DNA of 34,401 nt from assembly GCA_030533225.1 (NCBI GenBank), contig JAUNJO010000001.1:1-34401 (forward strand), written 5' to 3'. Origin of the DNA: Eubacteriales bacterium. Lineage in GTDB: Bacteria; Bacillota; Clostridia; Oscillospirales; Acutalibacteraceae. The notes beneath the pieces were generated by a model. It did not search any database, was not told where the DNA came from, and was given only the letters and a program-made list of their open reading frames with translations. How positions within the stretch are numbered: position 1 is the stretch's first letter; each line of letters begins with the position of its first letter. Both the position numbers and the translations under genes were made by a program. Below, piece after piece: positions 15,132-25,000 of this stretch.

Positions 15132-16265
15132 ATGAATCTACACTATTTGGACAACAGCGCCACCACTCAAGTGAGTGAAGCGGCAGCAAATAAAGCCATG
15201 GAGCTTATGAGGGGAAACTTCGCAAATCCCTCCTCTCTGCACTCCTTGGGCTTTGAAGCATCAAAAGAGCTTACAAAGGCCCGGGAGACTGTAGCAAAAG
15301 CTATAGGTGCAGACTCTGCGGAGATTTACTTCACAAGCGGCGGTTCGGAAGCCAACAACCTGGCAATTTTCGGTGTGGCCGAAGCTATGAAGCGCCGGGG
15401 CAACAAAATCGTCACAGACGCTGCGGAACACAGCTCAGTCTATGATCCAATGCAAAAACTCAAGAGCATGGGTTATGATGTTGTGTTTCTCAAAACCGAC
15501 AAAAGCGGAAAAATCAGCATAGACGAAGCGTTTGAAAAGATAGACGAAAACACCGTATTGGTCTCCGTTATGCACACCAACAACGAGACCGGAGCCGTAA
15601 ACCCCATCTCTGATTTGAGTAATATTATCAAGCGTAAAAACTCCCCTGCAGTCCTGCATTGTGACGCTGTGCAGGCCTTCGGCAAAACTCCCATTAAAGT
15701 CGCAAAGCTGGGGGTAAATCTCCTGAGTGTCTCTGCACACAAAATTCACGGCCCGAAAGGTGTCGGCGCACTTTATGTCAAAAAGGGCACAAGGCTCATC
15801 CCCCAACATTTTGGCGGCAAGCAGGAAAAAGAGCTTCGGGGCGGCACAGAGGCAATGCCCCTTATCGGTGCTTTCGGTGTGGCTGTCTCGGAGCTTTCAG
15901 TAGAAGCCTCACATAACCGTGTCAAAGCCCTCAACACATATCTTCGCGAAAAGCTTTCTGAGATTGAGGGAATCACCGTAAATTCCCCTAAGGACGCTTC
16001 CCCCTACATCCTCAACTTCTCCACAGGCATAATAAGAAGCGAAACCATGCTTCATCACCTGTCGGGAGACGGCGTTTTCGTCAGCAGTGGGAGTGCATGC
16101 TCAAAGGGAGGCAAAAGCCGAGTGCTTACAAGTATGGGGCTTCCCGATGAAATAATCGACACCGCCATAAGAGTAAGCTTTTCGAAACATTCAACCTATG
16201 AGGACTGTGACGCACTCACAGAAAGCCTCAAAAACGGTCTCAAAAATCTTGCAAGAAGGAAATAA
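15132..16265 (+). CDS. Cysteine desulfurase (NifS/IscS family)
   Basis: This PLP enzyme takes sulfur from cysteine to make an enzyme persulfide. The 377-residue protein has LHYLDNSATTQ at the start, SGGSEANN near 72, HCDAVQAFGK near 175, the PLP-lysine motif SAHKIHGPKG near 200, and the persulfide-loop cysteine in SSGSACSKGG near 318. The loop is of the group II short type (SGSACS). Only 3 nt separate it from thiI, so it most likely supplies sulfur for 4-thiouridine formation. AGGATAA precedes the ATG at 15132. Confidence 0.95.
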   Translation: MNLHYLDNSATTQVSEAAANKAMELMRGNFANPSSLHSLGFEASKELTKARETVAKAIGADSAEIYFTSGGSEANNLAIFGVAEAMKRRGNKIVTDAAEHSSVYDPMQKLKSMGYDVVFLKTDKSGKISIDEAFEKIDENTVLVSVMHTNNETGAVNPISDLSNIIKRKNSPAVLHCDAVQAFGKTPIKVAKLGVNLLSVSAHKIHGPKGVGALYVKKGTRLIPQHFGGKQEKELRGGTEAMPLIGAFGVAVSELSVEASHNRVKALNTYLREKLSEIEGITVNSPKDASPYILNFSTGIIRSETMLHHLSGDGVFVSSGSACSKGGKSRVLTSMGLPDEIIDTAIRVSFSKHSTYEDCDALTESLKNGLKNLARRK

Positions 16266-16268
16266 CAG

Positions 16269-17435
16269 ATGAAAGAAATTGTACTTATAAAATTAGGCGA
16301 AATCGCACTTAAGGGACTGAACCGCTTTTCCTTTGAGGACGCGTTGAAAAAGAACATCAAAAGTGCCCTCTACGGTGCCGGATACTTCAAAGTGAAAATC
16401 GCACAGTCTACTATATTCGTTATTCCTCAGGGGGAGGTGGACATGGACGAGGTCTGTGACAGAATCTCCCGAGTTTTCGGCATTGTCAGCTTCTCAAGGG
16501 CATGTGTATGCGAAAAAGACATGAATGACATCTACGCAAAAGCACCCGAATACCTTGAGGACGCTCTGCGATTTGCAAAGACCTTCAAGGTTGAAGCAAA
16601 GCGAAGCGACAAGAAATTCCCCCTGAAATCACCCGAAATCTCCCGAGAGGTGGGCGCTTTGCTCCTTGAGAAATTCCCCCACCTGAAAGTTGATGTGCAT
16701 AACCCCCAGGTCAAGGTAACCGTTGAAATCCGCGACTTCGGAGCATATATCCGCGCAGGTGCCGAGAAGGGCGCCGGCGGAATCCCCGTAGGCACAGGCG
16801 GAAATGCCGCAATCCTCATAAGCGGAGGTATTGATTCCCCCGTTGCCGCCTACATGCTGGCAAAGAGAGGCGTAAAACTCACCGCAATTCACTTTGCAAG
16901 CCCTCCCTATACTTCGGAACGGGCCGAGGACAAGGTGAAAAGACTTCTTATGAAAGTGAGCCGTTATGCCGGGCCCATAGAGATGATAACCGTTCCCTTC
17001 ACAAAGATTCAGGAGACCATCAAAGACCGATGTGACGAGGAACTGTTCACAATTATCATGAGACGAATGATGATGAAAATTTCATGCATAATCGCGAAAA
17101 AATACGACTGCACCGCACTCATTACGGGAGAGAGTCTCGGTCAGGTGGCAAGTCAGACCATCACAGCCATTGCCTGCACCGACGATGCCTCGGATATGCC
17201 TGTATTCAGACCCCTAATCGGCATGGATAAGGAAGAAATTGTGCAGATTTCACGGAAAATCGACACCTTTGAGACCTCTATCGAGCCATACGAGGACTGC
17301 TGTACGGTGTTCACTCCCAAGCACCCGAGAACCAAGCCTGTGCTTAAGTTCGTAAGATATGCCGAAGAGGACGCCCGCCTTGACGAGCTTATAGAGGATG
17401 CTGTGGAGAACGTGAAAGCGGTCACCGTAAGATAA
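16269..17435 (+). CDS. thiI: tRNA 4-thiouridine synthase ThiI
   Basis: ThiI adenylates U8 of tRNA and transfers sulfur to it. The 388-residue protein has an N-terminal ferredoxin-like/THUMP region (1-165), then the PP-loop ATPase domain with the signature ILISGGIDSPVA near 180 and the FASPPYTS loop near 216. ALITGESLGQVASQT occurs near 287 and CTVFTPKHP near 347. The C-terminal rhodanese domain found in E. coli ThiI is absent, as is normal in Firmicutes; the NifS next door would deliver sulfur directly. AGAAGGAAA precedes the ATG at 16269. Confidence 0.96.
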   Translation: MKEIVLIKLGEIALKGLNRFSFEDALKKNIKSALYGAGYFKVKIAQSTIFVIPQGEVDMDEVCDRISRVFGIVSFSRACVCEKDMNDIYAKAPEYLEDALRFAKTFKVEAKRSDKKFPLKSPEISREVGALLLEKFPHLKVDVHNPQVKVTVEIRDFGAYIRAGAEKGAGGIPVGTGGNAAILISGGIDSPVAAYMLAKRGVKLTAIHFASPPYTSERAEDKVKRLLMKVSRYAGPIEMITVPFTKIQETIKDRCDEELFTIIMRRMMMKISCIIAKKYDCTALITGESLGQVASQTITAIACTDDASDMPVFRPLIGMDKEEIVQISRKIDTFETSIEPYEDCCTVFTPKHPRTKPVLKFVRYAEEDARLDELIEDAVENVKAVTVR

Positions 17436-17462
17436 CATCAAACCCTATTTGGAGGAATGTAT

Positions 17463-19544
17463 ATGAGAACCGAACTTTACTCTGTCCGTTCAAGCCGGGA
17501 GGAAGTAACCTTCATCTCACAACATATAAAAGAATTGGGCTTTACTCTCGACAGCGAAGCATCTGCCCGAATTCTTTTCAAAACCGAAGTCAATTCCAAT
17601 CCCAAAAAGATTAAGAAGGAGTTTCTGAACTCCGTTTCTATAGATAATCCGCCTGAGCTTTTCATCTATGTAAATGCCCTTGACACCAAGGACAGCAGTT
17701 CTTTCAGAAGGCTCTTTACTCCTCTCATTACTTTGGCTGAAAAGGAGTTTTCGGATGATGAGCCGAAACTCACAAAGGAGCATGAGCTTCACATAAGCGT
17801 GCTTCCCGTGTGGGTAGAAGGTCAGGATTATCCGGGATACTGCTTCAGGCTGCAAACCGAAACGGTAGTTGTGCTCCCTGCACTCAGATACATAAAAGGG
17901 GACTACATAAGCTTTGTTGCAAAAGCCACAGCCCTTGCCTTAACCCTCATAGAGGAGGACAGAAAGGAAAATCCCAAAGGATATATTATCGTCGGCAAAG
18001 AAGCTCTTGAAAATCGGCAGGAAGCCGACGGCACCGCAGAATTCCGCACCCGTGAAATGTCGGAAGAAGCCACGGAAGAAAACGCTCTTTCGGAAGAAAA
18101 AGAAGAACCCAAAATCACCGAAGACTCAAGGGAAATTTCAGCGGATAGGGACAAAAAGAAGAAAAAGAAATTCTCACCGAAAAGCTTTATCATGAGCTTT
18201 ATCCCTCACAAAGGCGACACAGTCAAAAGTATCGTACTCAAAATAATCGTACTCGTTGCCATGGTCACCTTTATGGTGAGTGCATATATGCTTTTGGACT
18301 TCTTTGTCATCTCCCCTGCAATCAACAAGGCGGACATAACCGATATTCAAAATATTTTCTACCAAGCAGTCACCAACCCTGACTCAAGTGACGATTCAAC
18401 AGGGACTGCGGAAACCACCGGCAAAAACTGGGAAGGCCTTAAGAAAATCAACGACGAAATTGTCGGCTGGGTTAAAATCGACAACACAAAAATCGACTAT
18501 CCTGTGCTTTGGCACAAGGGAGATTCACCTGATAGTCAGTACTATCTCTACCGCAACTACAAGGAAAAGCCCTCGGATTTCGGCAGTATTTTCGTTGATT
18601 ACCGCTGTGTTGACGGCACGGAAAACCGCCATGTTATCCTACACGGTCACAACATGGGAAGCGACAATTCCATGTTCGCACAGCTCACCAAGTATCCGGG
18701 TAACCTGAAGTTTTATCAGTCTCACCCCATTGTTCACTTTGACACACCTACTCTCGAGGGTGACTGGATTATCTACTCCGTAATGAAGATAAATGTCTCC
18801 AACACCAACGACGAGATATTCAATTACCTTATGGGAGAGTTCGAGAGCGACGCTCAGTACATGAACTTCATCTACAACCAGAAAGTCCGTTCCTACTTAA
18901 ATGTGGATGTTCCCATCAACGAGAATGACCGAATTCTCACTCTCTCCACCTGTTCTTACGAAGCCGATAACATGAGAACTGTTGTGGTTGCCCGTCAGCT
19001 TCGCGAGGGAGAAAACTACGAAAAGTACGTTAAGAAGGCAGAGACTCAGTATCCTGCCTCAAAGGCTTACTCCACCTTCAGCGCCGAGCTTGAGCGAAAG
19101 AACATAACCTGGTATGACGGCAAGGGAAAACTTGAGGGAAGTGAAGACATACCCTACATGGCACAGGCAATTACCTACACCGTCAAATTCTATGACGGAA
19201 ACGGCAAAGTCTTACTGACACAGCAGGTTATCAAGGGTAAGGATGCAACTCCTCCGAAAGAAGCACCGCGAAAGACCGCTTCCAACGGCTACTATTATGT
19301 GTTCCAAAAATGGGACACAAGCTACAAGAATGTACAGAAAAACCTGAATGTCAAGCCCATATTCAAGAAAGTGGCTATGCCTGCGGTGCAGGAAACCACA
19401 TGGAAAACCGACCCGCCGGAGCAATACACACCTATCATTCCGGACACACCGAACATTCCCGATACACCCGTAGTACCCGAGGTTACCGACAGACCCGAAA
19501 CCACCACCCGGCCGCCGGCAACCGAAGTTACTGCCTCACCTTAA
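17463..19544 (+). CDS. Class B sortase with N-terminal cytoplasmic domain and InlB-type repeat
   Basis: The 693-residue protein is a membrane-bound transpeptidase-type sortase. Residues 1-175 form an unrecognised soluble domain. A charged linker ending in six lysines follows, then one membrane segment at about 256-285. The class B sortase domain (about 320-515) has catalytic His396 (in HGHNMG), Cys497 (in LSTCSYE) and Arg505 (in MRTVVVAR). After it come a repeat resembling InlB/Listeria-Bacteroides repeats (about 569-634; YTVKFYDGNGKVLL) and a Pro/Thr-rich tail. The orientation therefore puts the catalytic part outside. GGAGG at 17451-17455 is 7 nt from the ATG at 17463; an ATG at 17457 is too close. 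It lies 27 nt after thiI. A paralogous end of similar plan occurs at 33677-34401. Confidence 0.9.
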   Translation: MRTELYSVRSSREEVTFISQHIKELGFTLDSEASARILFKTEVNSNPKKIKKEFLNSVSIDNPPELFIYVNALDTKDSSSFRRLFTPLITLAEKEFSDDEPKLTKEHELHISVLPVWVEGQDYPGYCFRLQTETVVVLPALRYIKGDYISFVAKATALALTLIEEDRKENPKGYIIVGKEALENRQEADGTAEFRTREMSEEATEENALSEEKEEPKITEDSREISADRDKKKKKKFSPKSFIMSFIPHKGDTVKSIVLKIIVLVAMVTFMVSAYMLLDFFVISPAINKADITDIQNIFYQAVTNPDSSDDSTGTAETTGKNWEGLKKINDEIVGWVKIDNTKIDYPVLWHKGDSPDSQYYLYRNYKEKPSDFGSIFVDYRCVDGTENRHVILHGHNMGSDNSMFAQLTKYPGNLKFYQSHPIVHFDTPTLEGDWIIYSVMKINVSNTNDEIFNYLMGEFESDAQYMNFIYNQKVRSYLNVDVPINENDRILTLSTCSYEADNMRTVVVARQLREGENYEKYVKKAETQYPASKAYSTFSAELERKNITWYDGKGKLEGSEDIPYMAQAITYTVKFYDGNGKVLLTQQVIKGKDATPPKEAPRKTASNGYYYVFQKWDTSYKNVQKNLNVKPIFKKVAMPAVQETTWKTDPPEQYTPIIPDTPNIPDTPVVPEVTDRPETTTRPPATEVTASP

Positions 19545-19580
19545 GCGAAAACGAAAGTTGACTATAAGGAGGTCAGCACA

Positions 19581-20000
19581 GTGAAAACCGACCTGATTTT
19601 TTACCTTGCAAGACGAACAAGCTACTGTGAAAAGGCACTTAAAAAACAACTGACGCCCCTGGGAATTAACTTTAATTCAGTGGCGGCATCTACAACACCT
19701 GCTCAGCTCGGAAAGAAACTCACGGAGAGCTTCAAAAGATGCAACCTGGTTTTCATCATCGGAGGCCTTGGATTTACGGGCAAAAACAGTTTAGGTGAGG
19801 TTTTGTCGGGAGCACTGAGCACCACAAGGGTTACTGCGGATAATGTAAAAAAGCTGAAAAACGAACTGGGCAAGCAGTACGGATATGTGATTCGATGCGG
19901 AAATCAGACCATCGTTGCTCTTCCCGATAAACCCGAGGAGCTTTCAAAGATGTTTTCCCCTGCCCTTGTGGGCTATCTAAAGAGCACCTACAATCTGTAA
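19581..20000 (+). CDS. Small MoaB/CinA-like (molybdopterin-binding fold) protein
   Basis: The 139-residue protein resembles the molybdopterin-binding domain of MoaB/Mog and CinA. LVFIIGGLGFTGKNS (about 56-70) lines up with the GGLGPTxDD block, and IVALPDKPEELSKMF (about 110-124) with the LPGPPxEMxxMF block of CinA. The acidic Asp pair after the glycine motif is replaced by KNS, so catalytic capacity is doubtful. There are no moa genes nearby. The start is GTG at 19581, 7 nt after AAGGAGGT, so translation is well supported. It is the last gene of the nifS-thiI-sortase run, 36 nt after the sortase, and a terminator follows. The assignment rests on motif likeness only. Confidence 0.6.
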   Translation: MKTDLIFYLARRTSYCEKALKKQLTPLGINFNSVAASTTPAQLGKKLTESFKRCNLVFIIGGLGFTGKNSLGEVLSGALSTTRVTADNVKKLKNELGKQYGYVIRCGNQTIVALPDKPEELSKMFSPALVGYLKSTYNL

Positions 20001-20026
20001 GTGACATTCGTAATATATAAAGCGAC

Positions 20027-20066
20027 AAGGGGTTGTAAAAAACTTTCGTTTTTTTACAGCCCCTTT
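20027..20066 (+). terminator. Terminator of the nifS-thiI-sortase operon (shared hairpin family, copy 2)
   Basis: Left arm 20027-20043 and right arm 20048-20066 form a long stem with TTTC loop, one G-U pair and one bulged T. The right arm runs into the T-tract. It nearly matches the hairpins at 22-57 and 26667-26704 read in their transcription direction. Confidence 0.85.
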
Positions 20067-20141
20067 TGCTTTTCGTGAACAATGAAATATGGTTATTTTT
20101 TGAGAACTTTTTAAGAATTTTCCTATAATTTGTGATTTTTC

Positions 20142-20178
20142 TTGATTTTGATTTTTCCGACACCTATAATTTAGGTGT
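20142..20178 (+). promoter_or_regulatory. Promoter with symmetric element over the -10 (dockerin/PepSY gene)
   Basis: TTGATT (20142-20147), exactly 17 nt, perfect TATAAT (20165-20170). The arms ACACCTA (20160-20166) and TAGGTGT (20172-20178) form a perfect 7-bp inverted repeat that straddles the -10, a place where a repressor would block polymerase. Confidence 0.6.
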
Positions 20179-20240
20179 AGGGTATCTCCCCTCAATAAAT
20201 CTACAAAATCTACAAAAATTTTTTATTAGGAGATGAAATC

Positions 20241-21851
20241 ATGAGAAAAATTTTATGCACCGTACTTGCACTCGTGATGGCTCTCAGCTGTTTTGCGGTT
20301 ATGGGCACAACCTTTGCAAGTGCCGCAAATGACACCGCAAACGAATGCTTGGTAGGCATCATCGGTGACGCCGACAACGACAATTCCGTTACCGTAAAGG
20401 ACGCCACCGAAATTCAGAAGTGTCTTGCCGATCTCCTTATGCTCAACTCTTACGAGGAGCTTCTTGCCGATGTTGACGCAAACGAAGCAGTCAACATCAA
20501 GGACGCAACAAACATCCAGAAGCACCTTGTACAGCTTGACACCCAATGTAAAATCGGCGAAAAGCTCTACGCTGTGCTGGACTTTGTCGGCACGGTTATT
20601 ATGGATGCAATTTCTCAGATTGAGATTGAGTTTGACGAAGACGGCAATGTCACCAACATTGTAGCCGGCAACCTTGACGCTATGAAAATCAAGTCCGAGT
20701 TCGAGGCACTCATCGGCATGAGCTGTGAGCAGGCAATGGACAGCCTTGTGTCCGCAATGGCTGAAAAAGGCTTTTTCGGCGGCTTTGTTGACGGAGAGAA
20801 AGAGGTTGTAATCCTTCAGGTTTCCTCAAGCTCTCAGGCTCCTTTCGAGGGTTTTGCCAAAGAGATTTCAAATTGTGCAAAGAAAGCCGCTGACCGTCAC
20901 CACTGCAAGCCTGAGTTCGTGGGAATTGACAAAGATGACTACTGTACAAGTTACGATGAGGCTTACATCACCTTGGAGAAGGCTCAGGAAATCGCGCTCA
21001 CCTACGCAGGTGTTTGGGCACAGGACGCTGAGTTTATCGAGTCGGAATACGACTTTGAAAAAGGCCGTCACATATACGAGCTTGAGTTTATCGCAAACGG
21101 ATTCAAATTCGAGTGTGATGTAAACGCAAAGACCGGTAAGATTTGCGATTTTGAAAAATCTCCTATCCGTGACCACAAGCCCTCTACTCCCGACCAAAAG
21201 CCTCTCCCCCCTGCAACCTATGATGAATTCATCACCTTGAGGGAAGCAATGGAAATCGCACTCGCTCACGCAGGCGTTGCCTTTGAGGATGCAAGATTTG
21301 AGGACAGAGATTTTGATGTGGAGGACGGTACTCCCTACTACGAGCTTGAATTCACCGCAGGCGGCTACGAGTATGAATATGACATTCATGCTGTGACCGG
21401 TGCTATTTTGAATGTTGAGTTTGAGCCGGAGGACGACAACCACTGTCCCGAAAAACCCGGAAAGCCCTCCTTTTCCACCCCCGATGAGATGATTTCTGAG
21501 GAAAAGGCCATCGAAATTGCCCTCAGTGCTGCAAAAATTACAACAGGCGACGAAATCAAAGTTGAGGTTGAGCTTGAGAAAAGCCACCGGAGCTTCATCT
21601 ACGAAGTAGAGATTGAAACCGCAGAGGGTGAGTTTGAAATCGAGATTGACGCATTCACAGGCAGTATTGTAGGTTTTGACTGTGAGTTTGAGAAAGGCCA
21701 CCACCACGAAAATATGCCTCAGGACAGACCTGATTTCGATGATGATAACCGCATACCTGAGTTCGAAAACATACCCGATTTCGGCTGTGATGACCACAGA
21801 CCTATATATTACAGAACGGACTCACAACCAAAGAATTTGTATTTTATCTGA
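20241..21851 (+). CDS. Secreted dockerin / RsgI-middle-like / PepSY-repeat protein
   Basis: The 536-residue protein has a signal peptide (about 1-30, cut near ASAAND). A type I dockerin pair comes next (about 38-105): GDADNDNSVTVKDATEIQK and ADVDANEAVNIKDATNIQK keep most calcium ligands. Residues about 108-220 resemble the periplasmic-side middle domain of RsgI anti-sigma factors (LIGMSCEQAMDSLVSAMAEK, then EVVILQVSS). Three PepSY repeats follow (about 240-310, 328-395, 416-490), each with an ITLxxAxEIAL helix and YELEF strand. The tail is His/Asp-rich. A dockerin implies docking onto a cohesin scaffold outside the cell; PepSY domains are linked to peptidase inhibition. No cohesin gene is in the window. 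AGGAGAT precedes the ATG. Confidence 0.82.
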   Translation: MRKILCTVLALVMALSCFAVMGTTFASAANDTANECLVGIIGDADNDNSVTVKDATEIQKCLADLLMLNSYEELLADVDANEAVNIKDATNIQKHLVQLDTQCKIGEKLYAVLDFVGTVIMDAISQIEIEFDEDGNVTNIVAGNLDAMKIKSEFEALIGMSCEQAMDSLVSAMAEKGFFGGFVDGEKEVVILQVSSSSQAPFEGFAKEISNCAKKAADRHHCKPEFVGIDKDDYCTSYDEAYITLEKAQEIALTYAGVWAQDAEFIESEYDFEKGRHIYELEFIANGFKFECDVNAKTGKICDFEKSPIRDHKPSTPDQKPLPPATYDEFITLREAMEIALAHAGVAFEDARFEDRDFDVEDGTPYYELEFTAGGYEYEYDIHAVTGAILNVEFEPEDDNHCPEKPGKPSFSTPDEMISEEKAIEIALSAAKITTGDEIKVEVELEKSHRSFIYEVEIETAEGEFEIEIDAFTGSIVGFDCEFEKGHHHENMPQDRPDFDDDNRIPEFENIPDFGCDDHRPIYYRTDSQPKNLYFI

Positions 21852-21871
21852 TTCATAACAAATTATCCGCA

Positions 21872-21902
21872 CCCCCGAGGATTACCCTCGGGGGATTGTT
21901 TT
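21872..21902 (+). terminator. Terminator of the dockerin/PepSY gene
   Basis: A perfect 9-bp GC-rich stem (21872-21880 with 21886-21894), 5-nt loop, then ATTGTTTT. Confidence 0.85.
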
Positions 21903-21964
21903 GTCAAAAACCTTGTTATTTTGTAGGTTTATCATCCAATTAATCATCCCTTTGAATATTTGTC

Positions 21965-22004
21965 ACAAAGAATGCGGCACCCTCTGTTATGAGGATGCCG
22001 CATT
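21965..22004 (-). terminator. Terminator of the glycosidase gene
   Basis: In the minus-strand transcript a 14-bp stem (22004-21991 with 21984-21971, one G-U pair) and 6-nt loop, followed by CTTTG. It lies 17 nt beyond the stop codon. Confidence 0.75.
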
Positions 22005-22020
22005 TTGTTTAATACTTTAT

Positions 22021-25000
22021 TTACTGTGCTGTGTAGGTATATGTGCCGACCGTCCATTTGCCCGAAACATTCGACTCGAGGTAGAAACCGACGCCGTCTT
22101 CAACGCCCGAAGTAATATTAACGGTCTGCTGTCCTGCTCCGTTGTTAAATATGATGTTGGGGAAGGATTTGTCAACGGTAATGCTGTAAACCTGCTCGTT
22201 GTGTTCATTCAGTCCCACATAACTCATCTGCTCACCGGGCCATTCCGTCCCCTCACCGCCTTCAATCCAGTAGTGAGCGTTTACTGTACTCCAGCCCTTG
22301 TTATTGGTGAAGTAGACAGTCTTTGTGTCTGTGGGTGTGTCTCCACCGCCAAAGCCCGAAAAATCGCCCTTTGTCAGCTCAAGTACAACTGTTTTGTAGG
22401 TTACATTGTTCTGACTCTGTCCGTGTGCCTGAGACATGTTCCTGTCGTACCAATTGGCTGTATCGTACTTAACCGTAATTTCGTGAGTACCCTTGGTAAG
22501 TGAAAGCGTCAGATGCGTACTGATCTGGTTTGCAAAGTTCATTGCAGGGAATACAAGCGTGCCCACTTCCTTGCCGTCAACATATACCGAACGGATAGCC
22601 GCGGTTATACCTGCGGTAGCGTCGCCCTGATTTGTGTGGATAACGGAAAGCTCATAGGTGCCGTCAACAGGTACATTCACGGAAACCGTAAGAGGTTTGG
22701 AATTTGAAGCGTTGTCCACCAGGTTATTAGCATTTACCGTAATCTTTGAGCCTGTGGGATTGCAGGAAATCGGCTTTGAAAGTTCAGACCAAATGCCTGT
22801 TGTCTTGTCAACTGCAACAACCGAGTAGCAACCGTACTTTGAGGTGTCAACAGTGTAGCTGTTCTGCTGTACATCCACATATTCATTGCCTGTCCAAACC
22901 TTATATGTGCAGTTAGAAATGGCATTCCAGCTGAGTTTATTGCCGGAAAGTTTTGCTGTGGGAGCGTTTGGAGCTTTTGCTGTGTTTGCGTCCTTCAGGT
23001 TAATTTTGTGGGCAGCACCGCTGTCCTCAAGGTGAATTTCCACGGTGTACTCGCCCTTTGCATCTGTTGGGAACACATAGTCTGCGGGCTTCTCCACACC
23101 GTTGACATAGATTTTAGAAACTGTGTCGCCCTTGCCGATTAAGTGCATATTGAGAACAGCATCTCTGTACTTATAGTTGGTAACGGTGAAAGGACCTTCC
23201 ATCCACTCGGGGACATAGGGATCAAATGTGATACCGTCGGTGGTGTACTCCATACCGTAGAGAACTCTGAAATAGCCTGCCATTGTAGCGGCAATTGACC
23301 AAAGCTGCTGGGTGGAATGTAAGCCTTCGCCTGTTTCGTAGTCGATAACCTCGTAGTTGGTAAGACAGGCAACTGCACCGCGAATACAGGAATTCCAAAT
23401 CTCCTCGGCAAGGAGGTTGTTTTCGTTGTCATTATTTGCAGCGCCAATCATAAGGATTGCTTCCCAGCCCGGCCATACACCGCTGTCGTGATACTTGTAG
23501 TCTGTCCAGCGCTGTGCGTTCTTCTGGGGATAAACGGTATTTGCACCGAAGTTTACAAGAGTGTAGTTCTCCATAATGGAGTTAATCATTTCTTCACTGC
23601 CGATGTTGTACCATACTGCGTAGCCGTTGCCCAGCACATCCTGTTTGTAGGAAAGGGGCGAACCCATGAACTCGGGATATTCCCAGGAAGCGTAAGTGCC
23701 CAGTTCCTCATGCCAAAGTCTTTCGGTAATAGCCTTTTCCAGCTCTGCGGCCAAATCCGCCCAAGCCTTGCTCTCAGCCTCGCCCTTGCCGAGAATTGTT
23801 GCACTCTCGGAGAGAATCTTCATAGCCTGACAGAAGATGATGTTGGTGGAGGTTGCCTTGCTCTCGGCAATATTCACGATACCGTTCTGGTCATCCTCAC
23901 CTGTCCAGTCGCCGTAGGTTTTGTCTCTGTGGTCAAGGCCGCAGGTTTCACCTCTGAAGAGGCCTGAGGCTTCGTCGTAAACTACCTCGTAGTCCTGCTC
24001 TATGGTGTTCTTGGCTACGTTATAGAAATATTCCAAGGTTTCTTTGTTGCCGTCTGCAAGGTAAGTTTCCCAAACAGCAAGCATCATAATCATTCTGTCG
24101 GTAGATACGGGGTAAGAACCGCCTGTACCCGTGTCTTCTTCGAAGGTCAGGTGTCCGTCTTTACCCACCACCTTAGCCCGGGCACAGTTTGTGGAAATCT
24201 CGGGGAAGAGCCATGAGAGCACATACTGCATTGAGATAGCCGTGTCACGGGTCCAAACCTTTTGCCAGTTTGTACCTGTGTAGAACACATCCCCGAAGGT
24301 GGGGTCCGTATTGATGCTCTTGTAAATTTCCTCCATGGTGAGGTTGTATGCAGCCTCGGCAAGAGGAGTATTCGGAGCGTAGAAGGAGGGCGAGCCGGAA
24401 ATATCGTAGCTTAAACTCCACTCTCTGTCGGAGCCGGTCTCACTTGAGAGAATGTGTGTTCCTGTGTTGGCAATTACACGGGAATCGTTCTCGGTAAGGC
24501 CGTTTGCAAAGAGCTCATAGTCCAAAGCGTCGCTGACATTTACAGAGGCACCTGCATAGGTTGTGTCGCCCTCTGCCATAATCATATTAACGGTTGCGTC
24601 TTTTTCGAATTCGAAGAAGTAACCGAAGGAAACAAGACCGCCCAAGTCAAAGGTTGTAACCCTCTGTTCAGCATTTGTGAGGGTTGTCCCTGTAAGTTCC
24701 TTGGTTTTACCTGAAGCGGTTGTCACAACCACAGTTGTGGGAACATCCTCTTTGGTACTTACAAAGGAGACTTTATTAAGTGTTATTTCTTTGTCAAAAC
24801 CCAGTCCGAACTCTTTTGCACTGAGTTCAAAATAGGGATAATCCGCCGCTTTCTGCCAACCCTCGTGAGTGCTTACATAACCCTCAAGAGCAATATCCTT
24901 CTCCTTGTCGGCAGTGTTCTTTTTACCGAGAATTTCAAAGCTTGTAATGGCCTTTGACCGTGCAATAATCCAAAGGATGTTGTGGTCCTGTCCGAGTCCG

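Noticed and set aside
20868..21797. 309-codon open frame antisense to the PepSY gene
   Set aside because: The sense strand has a signal peptide, dockerin and PepSY repeats; the antisense frame has none and no ribosome binding site.
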